This document shows positions 13,031 through 25,075 of a stretch of 64,000 bases of DNA, piece after piece. Below the pieces are notes generated by a model that did no database searches, was not told where the DNA came from, and was given only the letters and a program-made list of their open reading frames with translations. This DNA comes from Sternotherus odoratus (taxonomy: Eukaryota > Chordata > Testudines > Kinosternidae), in the NCBI GenBank assembly GCA_032164245.1, contig JAVMKO010000005.1, positions 57,893,442 to 57,957,441 on the forward strand, written 5' to 3'. The position numbers and the translations under genes were made by a program. Each line of letters opens with the position of its first letter. The stretch's first letter is position 1.

Positions 13031-13491
13031 TGTATTGGTGACTTCTCTTTGCCCTAGTACAACACATACAGGGATTACATAGACTTCCAAGACAGTATTG
13101 TTTGTTACCCGTAGGACTACAGTATTGAGAGACAAGGCTTCAAAACAAAAAGAGACATAACCTCATGGACCTTACCCAGGGTCTTAGCTTCTCTTGGCCT
13201 AGATGCATAGGCCCTGCTTAGAGAGTTTACCTGCCTGCAGCCCCTGTCTCTATCCCAGTTCTGTGTCAGCTTCATGGAATGCTGATCACTCCTCCTCCCC
13301 CTTCTTTTCTGCCAGGACTGCCTTTTCTCTGGTGAAGATCCTTTGATCTTTAGGGTCTCAGCCATTGGGATAGCCCTCATTGTTCCCTCAGTTGCTTTGC
13401 AGCTGTCTACCTGAGGTTGTTTTTATCTGTCATTGTTTCACTTTTCCAGCTCGACAGCTTTACAGTCTCCTTTGATTAAACTTTGTGCACT
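13031..13491. other. Unclassified DNA before the hAT element
   Basis: Moderately GC-rich sequence with no gene. The text continues at 17155 on the far side of the hAT element, so 13031-13499 and 17147-17700 were once contiguous. A shared older repeat is possible, but I cannot name it. Confidence 0.4.
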
Positions 13492-13989
13492 CAGGCAGGC
13501 AGGGGTGGCCCTAGACTAACTGTCAGCAAGTGGCCCCCTAGACAAAGCGTGCAGTCGGTGCACCCAAACCCCAAGGGCAGATCTAGGCTGAGGTTTTTGG
13601 TAAATTGGGAAACATTTTGCCTCTTTTTTCCTTTTAATGTTTTTTAAGCAGTTTTTTAAAACAGAGCCATAATTATTTGGTTTGTCTGTCTTTCCGTCTG
13701 TCTAATCTGTGTTTCTGAGATCAGATAAAATAGAGACAGGAGAGTTTCAGAATAGATTTGTACACAACAGCTAGGTGATATTTCAGTCCAATTTTAAAAA
13801 AATGCATTAAAATGTTAATTTTCATTATTTCAAATCCAAAATAATCCATTATGCTATCCTGCTATAACTGCCATTACCACCAGATCCAATATAGAAAGAA
13901 ATAAGAAAACTCTTCAATGAACTTTAACCTATATTTACAAAATTCTCCGAATAAAAAACCTTCAGTGCTCTTAAAACATGACTTTTTTT

Positions 13990-16900
13990 CTTGGTTTACA
14001 TTTTGAAAATTCAGTCCCTAGTTCTTTTAGATCCAGTTTTCCAGCTACTTCATGCTATTTTGACATTGTGGCAAGTCCAACAAGTCTCTCTTGCACCATT
14101 GTTGAACGCAGGTTTGTTTTTATCTATTTTAACTTTGAGAAACTACGTTCCCCACTAGCTACAGAAACTGGCAAAGTTAAAAAAATGTGTAGTGCTATAA
14201 AAATGTTCGGGAAACTGTCTGAGAGTTTATTTTCACAAACAAACTTCAGTACTTCTTCAGGAGTGAAATGTTTCTTAAGTCATCTTGAAAAGCCTGAAGC
14301 TCACTACACAAATCTGTAGCATCAATGTCTTTTGAATTTTCATAAATCAATGCTGACTCCAGTTTTAAAATTCTCTTCTTGGTTTTGCTGTTTTCTTTTC
14401 CAAGCTGTGGATATCATATAGAAAGCCAAATACTAACTCTAGCTGCTGCATCTGTTGAAATCTTTCATCAACCGAGTGAATAGCCGTATCAAGGACTGTG
14501 AAGTAGAAATTCACTTTGAACCTTTGTTTTGAGTTCCAACTGGGTGTGTCTCGTCCTTCATACGAAAACTGCTGTTTCTTTTACTGAATGCAAGCTGGCT
14601 CTGGTTCAAATTCTGTCAGAGAGTCTATTTCTTCAGCAAGCTCGAGAGAAACTACCAGTGTTCTTTTGAACCCTCCATCACTTTTGAATAGCAGAATGCA
14701 TATTCAAGTTCTTTTCCTGAAGCAGCTTATTAGTGAGGTTAATCTCGAAAAGGATATTATTCCACAAAATGAGTGAAGTCTCAAATTTGAACTTGGAAAG
14801 GCCATTTGCAAGAGCTCCTGCATCTGAACATGCCGTATTACCAGATGATGCAGTAAAGCAGGGGTCTCAAACACACAGGCCGCATGTGGCCTGTGGGGCT
14901 ATTTCCTGCACCCCTCCCCCCCGGCCTACCTCTAGGCCGGGGTGGGAAAACTACAGCCCACGGGCTGCATCCGGCCTGCGGGATTGCCCCCCATGGACCC
15001 GCGAGCCCTGCGCCATTCCCTGAAGCGGCCCGAACCACATTCCTGTGGCCCCTGGAGGGGGGAGGGACAGAGGTGTCCGTGCGTTGCCCTGGCTTCCAGG
15101 CACTGCCCCCTGCAGCTCCCACTGGCCAGGAAGGGTTTGGAAGAGGCGGGGCAGGAGAGGGGCCTCATTGAAGGGGTAAGGTGGGGCAGGGGGCAACGAG
15201 GGGGGTGGTGTCAGTAATGCAGCCCCCAGGCCAATGAACTAGTCCTCATGTAGCCCTGGTGGTCATTTGAATTTGAGACCCCTGCAGTAAAGGTAGTATC
15301 ATCAGAAATTTCAATTAGGGCATCATAAATGTTTTCAAGTTCATAGTGAAGAAGCTTCAAAGAATCAATGCAACTCTCCCATCTTGTCTGACTAAGTGGT
15401 TTCACAGAGAATTCACAGGGCAAGTCAGAATCTCCCAATTGCATATTGAGCCTGAGAAAAAACACATAAACACGTTGCACCAGGTCAAAGAAATTGCTTG
15501 CCTCCAAACTGCATCTAGCAGCATCATTGACAACCAAAGTCAGAGAATGCACACTGCAAGGAACGAAGGCCCTAGGATTGATTTCCATCATTCTCCTTTG
15601 CACACCATTGTCTTTACGCTTCAAATTACTCCCATTATTATAGCCTTGGCTTGGTTTTCAACAGATAATGATGTTGTTCAAACTCTTGTAGAATAGTTTG
15701 TGATAAATGCTCCAGTCATCTCCTTCAGTGGTAAGAAACCCAAAAAATGTTCCTTTATGAGCACTTCAACATTATCTTCAGCTGCAGACTTTTCCATATC
15801 CACAAAAAAAATGATCATTGTCATTTGTTCAACATGACTCACTGCAGTCCAGTATTATTGAAAAATATTTTGCAGAATGGGCAGCTTCTACAATTTTGTT
15901 TTTAATGGCATTTGCTAGGATTTTAATCAGTTCATTGATCATATTTTTTCCTAAGTAATGAACCTGAGTTTCATGATCAGTTATTTTACATAGATGCCCT
16001 TCATGACTGGATCAAACGAAGCTAGATATTCAACAGATTTTAAAAAGTTTCCATTACCTGGGGTGTATAATTTTTCATTTCTACCATGGCCATGGAGTGC
16101 TAAATTTTGCCCACTGAAAACTCTCATTAAAGCAATCAGACTTTCTAATATTTGTTGCCAATATTCCTCTTTTTCCTTGATTACACATAAATTTTTCTTC
16201 ATTGATGGTTTTTCCTTTTTTCAATTGTAATTCAAGTTCTTTCCAATTTTGAAAACATTCCAAATGTTCTGAGAAGAGAGGATTGGACATTTGTTTTTTC
16301 CAGTCCTTGGGACTATTTTCAGTTAAGTGATGTACCAATTGCTTGATTTCCAAACAACTTGCAGCAATGTTATAACCCGTCATCGGTTGTTTGGAAAGTA
16401 ATCCCCTTCCTCACAGTTACCCACTTGGAGTATGATGTCATTACTTTCATGGTCTATTAAGCGTTAATGCTGTTACTTTTCTTTTATGGACCTTATTTAT
16501 TACATGCGAACCAGTTATAACAAAGAAAAGTTCATAATTATATAGCCCGATAATAACGCTAGGGTTTAATAACGCTTAAAAGATACTCACATTTTGTATT
16601 TATAATGCCGAAAGACATTATTCTTTATTCTTTGGCACCAAGAAACACAATTTTCCACAGTATTCACTTGATTCTTAACCATCTACCTGCAGTGTGTGTT
16701 AAAATGACCGTTTGACATGTATCAACTCTCGATATCGCTGGTATACATGAATTTCTGGCTAAGTGATCTTGATGTATATTCAAGTTAGGTGTCACTAACA
16801 TTGCAGTTCTTGCTGCTGGCGGCTGAGTTATTGCTTATCAAAATTGCAGAGTGGGTCATCTTGCCCCTAAGTTGCAAATTAAAAAAAAAAAGAAGCTAAA

Positions 16901-17085
16901 ATATTATTTATTTTTGCAGTAAATAAAAGATTTGACATATAAATTCTCAGACATGTAGAGAAATTAATTATAATTTATATTCCCTCTGAACATGCACGGG
17001 AATTGAAATAATGACATCTTAATTATTTTTATTTGCATTTTCCCCCATCTTCTTCATTTTAGCTTTTTTCCTCGAATTTGATGTC
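13990..17085 (-). pseudogene. hAT transposase pseudogene, DUF4371/ZMYM1-like
   Basis: Read from high to low coordinates. A basic N-terminal start is possible near 17080. At 16383-15981 there are segments with NWKELELQLKKGKTINEEKF, then ALMRVFSGQNLALHGHG and NGNFLKSVEYLASFDPVM, the hallmark of the TTF-zinc-finger/DUF4371 family of hAT proteins. Around 15770-15590 comes an EHFLGFLPLKEMTGAF-type segment and KRKDNGVQRRM, then SVHSLTLVVNDAARCSLEA, and TRWESCIDSLKLL at about 15400-15360. After the nested MITE, at 14186-14046, the hAT C-terminal dimerisation region appears as VASGERSFSKLK and LRSTMVQERLVGLA, with TAG stops on both sides. Several frameshifts and stops make it non-functional. Family members are DNA-cutting transposases; domesticated relatives such as ZMYM1 exist, but nothing here suggests domestication. 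Confidence 0.85.
14859..15284. mobile_element. hAT MITE nested in the fossil hAT transposase
   Basis: Perfect 13-bp inverted repeats (CAGGGGTCTCAAA) and a perfect 8-bp target duplication, cagtaaag, at 14851-14858 and 15285-15292. The interior is GC-rich and from about 14930 contains a second motif set (ggtgggaaaactacagccc, gggctgcatccggcc) like the ends of the element at 50254, so it may be a chimera. It splits the transposase pseudogene after the DALIEISDDTT segment. Confidence 0.9.
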
Positions 17086-17154
17086 CCATTTAACTTGGCA
17101 CCCTAAGCGACCGCCTAGTTCACTTATATGGATGGGCCCACCCCTGCAGGCAGG

Positions 17155-18424
17155 CAAATTGATACAGGGAAACAGAACCACTGATTATAGTCATAAGAAT
17201 AATGCAGTTATCTCCTAGTTCATCACATTAAATGCCTAATGCAGTGTGCTGTGGTCAGCTGGATTCTCTCTTAGACTAGAAGACTTCAGCACAGTTTGGA
17301 GGACACAGTTCGGTCTGACATGCTGCAAACACAGTTGATTGGGTAGCGTAGATTGGACCTTGTCTATCAGAGATCTCCCACCCCACCTGTATACAGGTGA
17401 CCAGCTAGCTAAGGCTCCAGAATTAACTTTCGTCTTCAGCAATTCACATGTTCTTCTTGTTCTGGCACCGCAGCGTTGGCTCCTCAATGAGCTAACCCGC
17501 AGTGAATACAATAGCAGACTACAACAAAACAACTTGATAGATTTACCTGCAGCAGCTGAGTGTGTCTTTAGGGGTATGATAATGGGTCTGTATCTGGATT
17601 ATGTTCAGCTGATGCTGCACTTTTCTATGTGGGACCTTAGATGTGCAGTTTTTGGTTTCTTTTGCTTTACTAAAACGGCAAAGATGTTTAAATAGCTGAA
17701 CGTTTAAACATAACTCTGTGTTTTTCCTGGTGATTTAGCAAAGGGCTACATGGTACTATTACTAGAGGGCAGAAAATCATAACTTTGGGTAATGAGTGAT
17801 GAGCATTGTAAGAAGGGTTAGCTTCCTGGGAGTAATTTTAAAGGGTAAAAGTGTCTCTCTTATTTCTAAAGGTGGCCTGGAAATTGAATAGCTTCACCTC
17901 TAGCAGTACATGTTGAATATCTCCCAATAGCCAACCTAAGTAAGGCAATTCAACACACTCTGTGACAGATGGTCTCACTTGGTTCACTGTCTCCTACTTC
18001 AATATAATGTTCCAATGTGCACAGCACTGCTGACAATTTCAGGTGCCATAGTCCCTGGCTGAAATATGGTCCCTTATTTGGAGGGGTTGATTTGGGCTCA
18101 CTGCTATGCTGTCTTGCCCAGATTGAAAATGGCTGACCCCTTACTCAGAGGGGTTCCCAGTTTGATGTGTTGTCACCAGCAATAGCGCATGCTGTGTTCA
18201 TCACAGAATGAGAGCTGGCAATATTAGAGGGGCTTCTTAGCTCCGTGTAAGGTAAGTATTAGAGTGCTGGATGCCCCACAGACAGGCTTTTGGGGGTAGT
18301 TGCTAAAGATGCTGGGATTTTCACAATTCTCTTTACCCTAGTAATTTCTTTGAGTTATGGGTATTGATTTAAGTTATGCTGTGACCTAGCAATGGAGAGG
18401 TGGTGTACAAATAACATTATTGTT
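17155..18424. other. Intronic or flanking DNA, unclassified
   Basis: The first 500 bases continue the DNA that flanked the hAT insertion. The remainder has no recognised gene or repeat; the 118-codon open frame at 17339 has no recognisable similarity. Confidence 0.4.
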
Positions 18425-18680
18425 CATATTATATTAGTGCCTAGTGGCCTCAATTAAGATCAGGGTCTCATACTAAGCACTGTTAAAAGGCCTAGTAAGG
18501 GACAGCCCTGAGCCCAAAGAACTCTTAGTCTGTCTAGGTAAGACAAAGGGTGGGAGAGGAAACATAGGGGTGGAGAGGTGAAGGGATTTTCAGGTAAGTG
18601 GCAGACCTGGGAACAGGACCCAGGTCTCCTGTCTTCCAGTATCATGTCCTAGGCACTAAACCACACTGCATTCCTGGCAA
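18425..18680 (-). mobile_element. CORE-SINE/MIR copy
   Basis: In reverse orientation: agtgcctagtggcctcaatt, a caaagaactcttagtctgtc segment, then aagtggcagacctgggaac and acccaggtctcctg, followed by aggcactaaaccac. This is the reverse complement of a MIR/CORE-SINE (tRNA-like head at the right end, 3' end at the left). It is nearly full length but diverged. Confidence 0.75.
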
Positions 18681-19077
18681 TTAGGAAATCATAATTAACT
18701 AGGGTGATGTTGCAGGACCGATGGTGCCATATAGGTTTGCCAAACCTCTAGGATTGGTCTGGCGTCTCCAGGAATGAAAGCTTAATCTTTAATTAAATAT
18801 TATGTGGCGTGATGAGACCTTCAGGAATACATCCAACCAAAATTGGCAATGACAGTGCCATAGTAGGTGAATGACACTCAATAGGAAAGAAATTGCTCAC
18901 TCAGTGAGGTAAGGAAGAACTGCACATCAAGAGGCTCAAAGGCTGAAGGGAAGGAGTGATCTGGCCTCCAGTGTTTGCTGTGGACAAGACACACTTACTT
19001 CATGGTTGGTACTCACATGGACAGGAAATTAAAAAATTAGTGATTTACCTGCATCCTTGGACTGACCCACTCTCTTT
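18681..19077. other. Spacer without recognised features
   Basis: No exon, ORF or named repeat seen between the SINE and the MITE pair. Confidence 0.4.
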
Positions 19078-19080
19078 TTA

Positions 19081-19381
19081 GGGCTGGTCTTCACTGGGGG
19101 GGGGGGGAAGGCGGGGGGAAGATCGGCTGTAGATACGCAACGTCAGCTACATTATTAATGTAGCTGAAGTCAGTGTCTCTACAGCCAACTTACCTGCCGT
19201 CCTCACGGCAGTGGCGGTTGGCAGCGCACTCCCCCGTCGACTCCAGCTTGCCCCTTTTGGCGAGCTGGAGTTCCGGAGTCAACAGGGGCGCCGCTGGCGA
19301 TCAATTTATTGTGTGTTGACGAGACGCGATAAATCGATCGCCAAAAGATCGATCCCTCCCCGCTGTAGTGAAGACAAGCCC
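19081..19381 (+). mobile_element. Harbinger-like MITE, left copy of an inverted pair
   Basis: Begins GGGCTGGTCTTCACT and ends with the complement of GGGCTTGTCTTCACT. It is flanked by TTA at 19078-19080 and TTA at 19382-19384, the trinucleotide target duplication expected for PIF/Harbinger-type elements. It contains a nearly symmetrical internal hairpin (cagctacattattaatgtag at 19147) and cgcgataaatcgatc near the right end. No coding capacity. Confidence 0.8.
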
Positions 19382-19384
19382 TTA

Positions 19385-19669
19385 GGGCTTGTCTTCACTT
19401 GAGCCAGCAGGGATCAATCTTTTGGTGATCGATTTATCGCGTCTTGTTAAGACGCGATAAATCTACCACCAGCGGCTCCCCCGTCGACTCCAGAAGTCCA
19501 GCTCGTGAAGAGACGCAAGCTGGAGTCGATGGGGGACCGCACCGCCGACCGCCACCGCCGTGAGGATGGGAGGTAAGTCGGCTGTAGAGACGTCAATTTC
19601 AGCTACGTTATTAACGTAGCTGAAATTGCGTATCTACAGTCGATTTCCCCCCCTAGTGGAGACCAGCCC
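19385..19669 (-). mobile_element. Harbinger-like MITE, right copy of an inverted pair
   Basis: The same element as its left neighbour in opposite orientation: begins GGGCTTGTCTTCACT and ends with the complement of GGGCTGGTCTCCACT. TTA lies at 19382-19384 (shared with the left copy) and 19670-19672. The internal hairpin cagctacgttattaacgtag is at about 19600. The two copies make a palindrome of about 590 bp. Confidence 0.8.
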
Positions 19670-19672
19670 TTA

Positions 19673-21877
19673 GACTCCACTCTAAAGGATCTGAACTATC
19701 CATTGCTGTTTCTCCATAGCCTGTCTTGAAGCACAAGTTAATTGGAGATTAAAACCTGTTGGCTAAAGTAATTTTCCATTGTTTGAGAGTACCTCTTCTG
19801 ACTCCCTTTGTTGGCTCATCCTCTTTCTTCCAGCATATGCACTCATCCATCTGCTGCCACGCCAAAGACAGTGCAAATCTTTGAAAGGCTGTCATTTTCC
19901 AGGAAGTGAATTACAGGCTTCAAGTACAGATAGAGAAAATATAATTATAAAAATATAATTAGAAGTTTCTTTCTTTCCTAAGGGAATACAGCCCCCCTAG
20001 CTTTATGTGTAGTTTTGTATCCGTGTTAAGTGAAATTTCAATAAGCAGCAACATATGGTAAATTTTACAAGGAGGTTAACAAATAGTTTAGGCTCAATAT
20101 TTAGTATTTTCACTACCAGCCTCCAAGACCAACTATTTAAATCTCAGCTGTGTATGTGACTTTCAGTGCCTACTACATAAAACCCTAGCGACTTTGGTTT
20201 GTTGTGGTTGTGGTATGGCCGTGGCCATGTGTACATGTCTGTAGCATCATTACTCTATCCTTCAAGCTGGATGAAATCTGAAGCACGGTATTGATATTTA
20301 ATGATGTGGTTTTGTAAGACATAAAATGGGCCTACACACACGTATACTCTCAGTTGGTTATATAGGAAATGGGTACATATTGAATGGCTAAATTTAAATT
20401 AAATTATAAACATTCTTTATTCAATTGTTTTAATTTTTAAATGACTTCAGTTCTTGTGATAGATATGTCATTGTAAGCTCGGGAGACTGAAATGCTCTTT
20501 ATCCAGAGAACAAGAATCCAAGTACCTTAACTCTGATCTAAACTGCCTGTGTGACTGGGTTCCTAGTGGGGGGCCAGCTATGGTCACTCAATTAGGGTGA
20601 ACTGCAAAGAATGGGAAATATGATGATTTCTGATAATATTTCATCATATGAAAGAATAGGTTCTACCAATCCCAAAGGAAAGGGAACATTATCTCCCAGG
20701 TTAATGAAGGTTTCAGATCGTACCCAAATACATGCCACACCCAATTCTTATTAACTGAACTAAAATGTATTTAAAAAACAACAGAGCGAGAGAGAGAGAG
20801 AGAGAGTGTATGGTTAAAAGATCAGTATCAGATGTGAGTTCAATCCATTGAGGTACAGATTCATAGTAGAGATGGTGAGCTTTTAGTTGCAAAGAGTTCC
20901 TTAAGAATTCGGTTAATAGGTTATAGTCCAAATATCATATTCAGGTTGTATCAGCATAAGTAGGACCTCAGTCTTGCTACTCAAACTGTACCCTGAGGAA
21001 GCTTACGCAAATCTGAGATGAGCAGTATCAGAACCCAAAAGTCTTTTTGTACAGCGTTCTAGCATCCACTTGACAAGAGGGTCCTCATTAAACAGTAGTC
21101 CTTTTGCTTTCTAAACACCACCAGTAATTAGTTACACACATTAACATAGGGCAATGTATCCATTGGGTAGTCTACAGACTTCAAAGAGACATATAGACAA
21201 TGACATTATTTTACCCAAGATTCAGCTAAATGTTAATATTCCCTTTTGATCTCTGAATCAGTAGTTGTAGTGAGAGACAGGAACTGTCTGTTTATGGGTA
21301 GCATCTAAGATCCACACAATTACTATTACTTCTAACAATATAGGTTTGCATGTCAAAGTTCTAGTCTATTTAACATGAATGGCCCTAATTATTATTTGCA
21401 TACCTTTCTAACATGGCTTTAAAGGTGGACTTTGGGTCATTCAGCCTGCAAGCTGTTTAACCCTTTCTAGCCATGCGTTACTGCCTGGATCTTTAATCTG
21501 TGCATTCAGCTTTTTGCACCCGTTCAGTCCTTGACCTCTATGCTGCAACTCCCAATTAGGGCCATATGTGACAGTGGTTTCTGTGACATGGACACTGGCC
21601 CACTAAGAACAGAAGAGAGGCCATTAACCCAACTCATCTCAGACAGGCACTGAACAGGCAGGTGGTAACAATGTTTGGTTACTGCTGACTTAGGATGCAT
21701 TTGAACTGTTGACCTAGAAGTGAAAGCCACCATCTCCCATTAAGATCCCATGAGCTATCAAATGAATATATTTATTATGATACCGGCCTAGGAAATACAT
21801 AACGCCAAATAGGGCATGAATATGTGCAGTGCAGAAAAGCATTTTCTCCTTCAGCTGTAAAGACTTTGTTTTCTTTT
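19673..21877. other. Intronic or flanking DNA, possible unclassified old repeat
   Basis: No exon is visible. From about 20550 to 21600 the text has the feel of a dispersed element (it opens tgtgactgggttcc and has tgtgaca motifs near 21568-21595), but I could find neither a clear terminal repeat nor a target duplication. A (GA)n run lies at 20788. Confidence 0.35.
20786..20806. repeat. (GA)n microsatellite
   Basis: Roughly ten GA units in an otherwise AT-rich stretch. Confidence 0.9.
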
Positions 21878-21885
21878 GTTTACTC

Positions 21886-22213
21886 CAGGGGTTCTCAAAC
21901 TTCAGTGCATCGCGACCACCTTCTGACAACAAAAATTGCTACATGACCCCAGGAGGGGGGACGGAAGCCTAAGCACAGCTGCCTGGGGTAGCAGGGCCAA
22001 AGCCTGAGCCTCACCATCCTGGGGTGAGGGCAGCCCAAAGTTGAAGCCCAAGAGCTTCAGCCTCAGGCAGGGGGCCTCTAACCTGAGCCCCGGCACCCAG
22101 GACTGAAGCCCTTGCGTTTTGGCTTCAGTCCCAACCCCAGACCCCAACAAGTCTGAACCAGCTCTGGTGAGCTCATTAAAATGGGGTTGCAACCCACAGT
22201 TTGAGAACCGCTG
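21886..22213. mobile_element. hAT MITE, complete
   Basis: Terminal repeats CAGGGGTTCTCAAACT and complement CAGCGGTTCTCAAACT match at 15 of 16 positions. The 8-bp target duplication is gtttactc at 21878-21885 and gttaactc at 22214-22221 (7 of 8). The interior is GC-rich with repeated 'aagcc' text. The antisense 114-codon open frame over it is a by-product of composition. Confidence 0.9.
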
Positions 22214-22221
22214 GTTAACTC

Positions 22222-24199
22222 CATAGTTATAATTTAAAAGTGTCAACTTTTCCTGTCAAAAGCCTTCCTGTTGTAAGATTGTTACACATTTATGAACATT
22301 CCTGTTTGATGAGAGCTTGATGCAAAATATCCCATCTAAAGAGCAACCCTCCTTCCATTTGAAGAGGAGATTTTCAGAAAAACAGGTTCAGCTATTTTTT
22401 ATACTTTTTAGAATGTATTAAGTGTGTTAACGACTTACCTAATTTTTCTGTTTTGATAGTGACAGTGCTTTCTGGATGCCTTCCTATTAGTCATTCCAGT
22501 AAATATCCAGTTGATAGTTTATGTCATTATACAACAGCTTCTCAAGAAGTGGTTTTCACACAGTCCTGGACAGAGACTGGAATTCCCATTACATGGAAAA
22601 TTCCAAATTTTTTAAAAAAGTCATTCCAAAACAGAACACACAACCAAAAACTGAAAATTCCTGCAGAACAGGAATACTTCAGTTTTGTTTAGAAAAAGCC
22701 AAATCAACATTTCATCTGACCCCATCAAAATGTTTCCAAGGCCCCTGAGCTAGGGAACTTGGGAGTTGGTCCCCAAGACGTTCAGGATATTAAGGTGTTG
22801 TGAGCACTGAGAGCCATGGCTCCAAGTCAGTCCATCCAGTGGGCTCCGTTGGAGCCAAGCATCCTGGAAATCCAGGTGGATTACCATGGAGCTGGGGAAA
22901 TTTTTCCAAGGGAAAACTGAATATTTCATTTGGAATATTTTGATTTTGCAGATAATGCACTTTCTGTATGAAAATCATTTGCACAGAAACTTTCCGGCCA
23001 GCATCACATATACAGTTGCACAACTGCCTGTGAGATTCTGTCTGTGCAACGATTCAAAACCCACTGCTTACATGTGTGAGTTATTCCATGCTCTTCAATG
23101 GACAGCTTGCTGCAGTTCAGCTTTCCTTAGCACCCCAAGCCTTCCCATAAAATGTAGCGCATAAAGACTGTCAGTGTATAATGGCTTATATTGCTCCTTT
23201 GTGCAAATGGTGTAACTGCCATTCCCAGAGCACGGTTATGTTTATTAATGACCATTAGATAATGAATTTTTTTTCATGTGCTTCTAGAGCTCAGTCTAAA
23301 TGGATAAACACCCCCCCCCCGCCCCCAATCCATCCAAGTTCTCAGTTTAAATATTCATATATTTTTATTTATATATTACTAACATGGGTGTATATGGATG
23401 CTATTTAGTCTAGAAAGTACTGCCATTACGAGCTGACAAAAGAGATCTACAGTAAGTTAGAATAGTACCCTAAGGTATCCGTGGCAAGCAGTGCTGCCAG
23501 GCACGCTACAAGATTCATGATTACAGTAAGTGTATAAATAGATGGATCAGCAGTTTTGGATCCTGAATCAGTAAGACATGGAATTTCTCAGTTTACCTAT
23601 TTGGCAGTCATACACTACATTTTACTTGCTTAGTGTGTTATCTGCATCTGTTCACAGAATAATGGTTTCACTTTCCTGAACAACACAATTGGATACATTG
23701 ATAGATTACAGTTGAGCATTACAAAATGTCTCATATGAAGGCAGGATTTGTACCAGCTTGTGCGTATGTCTCTTATTAAACTTTTACTCATATTAAACAA
23801 TACTACATCCCATTAACTATGCTTAGAAGGAGTCGATTTTTATTGGTAAATGTAAATAAATGGCAATTTCCCATGCACACAAAAACCAATGGAAAAATAT
23901 TTCTATTGATAATAAATGTAGTTTACAGGTAAATAAAGTAAGAAAAATACTGCTTGAGAACTTACAATTGTAATTATAGCTAAAATATTGACATATGATG
24001 TTAACAGTTTGTGTTTTAATGGTTAAAAAGCTTTAAATTTTTGAATGTATACTGTCATTGCCTGACTCTCCCTCCCCCCCAATAATTTCCCACAACTGAA
24101 AAAATTTAAATTGATAAAAATAAAAAAGGCTTAAAAGTAAACATTGATATTATCCATCACATTTATTTAAAAAAATCAAATTATGTCAAGCCTAATATT
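22222..24199. other. Intronic or flanking DNA
   Basis: Contains AAATTTT-rich dispersed-repeat-like text at 22550-22760 and 22880-22960, a C run at 23311-23320, and AT-rich DNA. No exon or gene is supported. Confidence 0.4.
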
Positions 24200-24204
24200 A
24201 ACCA

Positions 24205-24400
24205 ATATGAACCACCAGAGGAGTGAGGTTCTGGAACAGCCTTCCAGTAGGAGTAGTGTGTGTAAACCACCTAACTAGTTTTGAGATGGAGTTTGATAAA
24301 TTTCTCAATGTGATTGTATGATAGGGTTGCTTATGATATTAGGAGACTGGATTTGAGATGCCTTCCAATTCTATTCCCTTCTGTTTCTATGTACATCCTG
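24205..24400 (+). mobile_element. CR1/L3-like 3' fragment
   Basis: Text such as gaggttctggaacagccttc, gagatggagtttgataaatt and tgtatgatagggttgctta is the end of a CR1-type ORF2 (the 'WN.LP' and 'EFDKF' region) and its 3' UTR. It is diverged and 5'-truncated. Confidence 0.65.
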
Positions 24401-25067
24401 TGTTTAGATTTCCAACATTGCTCACAAGTAGCCCTATGCAACAGTAAAATAATTCTTATTAGTTGTTTGGTTTCTTTAAGATATGGCCAATTTTTAAGCT
24501 ATCAGTACTATCTACAGAGTCCACCGATGTTTTTCCATGCTCGATGATGCGTTATGGGACGCATAATAATAATTGCGTACCCGACAGAGCAGACCACTGC
24601 CACATTAATACATATTCAGCTGACACTAGTGGAGGGTCTGATATTCTCTTTGGGGACTTGAACTAGAGGGCACTCACAGATTTTGGGAATGAAATGTTTC
24701 TCCTGTTGCATCACCTTCTTTGCAGGTGAGGGAGTTCTATAATAGGCTACAGGTTAATTAAATTGAGGTAGAAGTGGCTTATTAGACTTCACCTTCTATA
24801 TATGGCTGGTGGCATTAGATCTCTGGGGAAAGTGAGCTCATGAGGGAAGGAATCCTAGGCACTACCAATGATGATAGGAAGAGCTTAGGAAAAGTCAGGC
24901 CTATGGGGAAGGCTTTGACTGGGGGATTAATGCTGTGGTATTAGCCAAAAATAATTTCAGTGTAAAATCACATCCTAGAAGGGCTGACTTCCTAAATTGA
25001 TAAGAAATGTGCTGCTCTTATTTGGAGTACGATGTTGCCAGTTCTCCATATGCTGCTTATTGTCTGA
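24401..25067. other. Intronic or flanking DNA
   Basis: No exon, gene or named repeat seen. Confidence 0.4.
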
Positions 25068-25075
25068 ACAATGCC

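Larger units (their letters stand above)
13500..17146 (-). mobile_element. Full-length fossil hAT DNA transposon (ZMYM1-like type)
   Basis: The left end reads CAGGGGTGGCCC and the right end is the complement of CAGGGGTGGGCCC. A perfect 8-bp target duplication, caggcagg, flanks it at 13492-13499 and 17147-17154. Inside, the minus strand carries the broken remains of one long hAT transposase gene. A younger hAT MITE (14859-15284) accounts for 0.43 kb, leaving about 3.2 kb of original element, a normal size for an autonomous hAT. Terminal repeats, 8-bp duplication and transposase agree, so the boundaries are firm. Confidence 0.9.

Noticed and set aside
13117..13380. 87-codon minus-strand frame
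   Set aside because: No recognisable domain and no splice or promoter context; likely chance.
14733..15217. Several overlapping frames of 80-96 codons
   Set aside because: Inside the GC-rich nested MITE or across its edges; not conserved with the host transposase frame.
20550..21600. Possible LTR or other large element opening with tgtgactggg
   Set aside because: No paired end or target duplication found; kept only as unclassified DNA.
21902..22246. 114-codon minus-strand frame
   Set aside because: Mostly covers the hAT MITE at 21886-22213.
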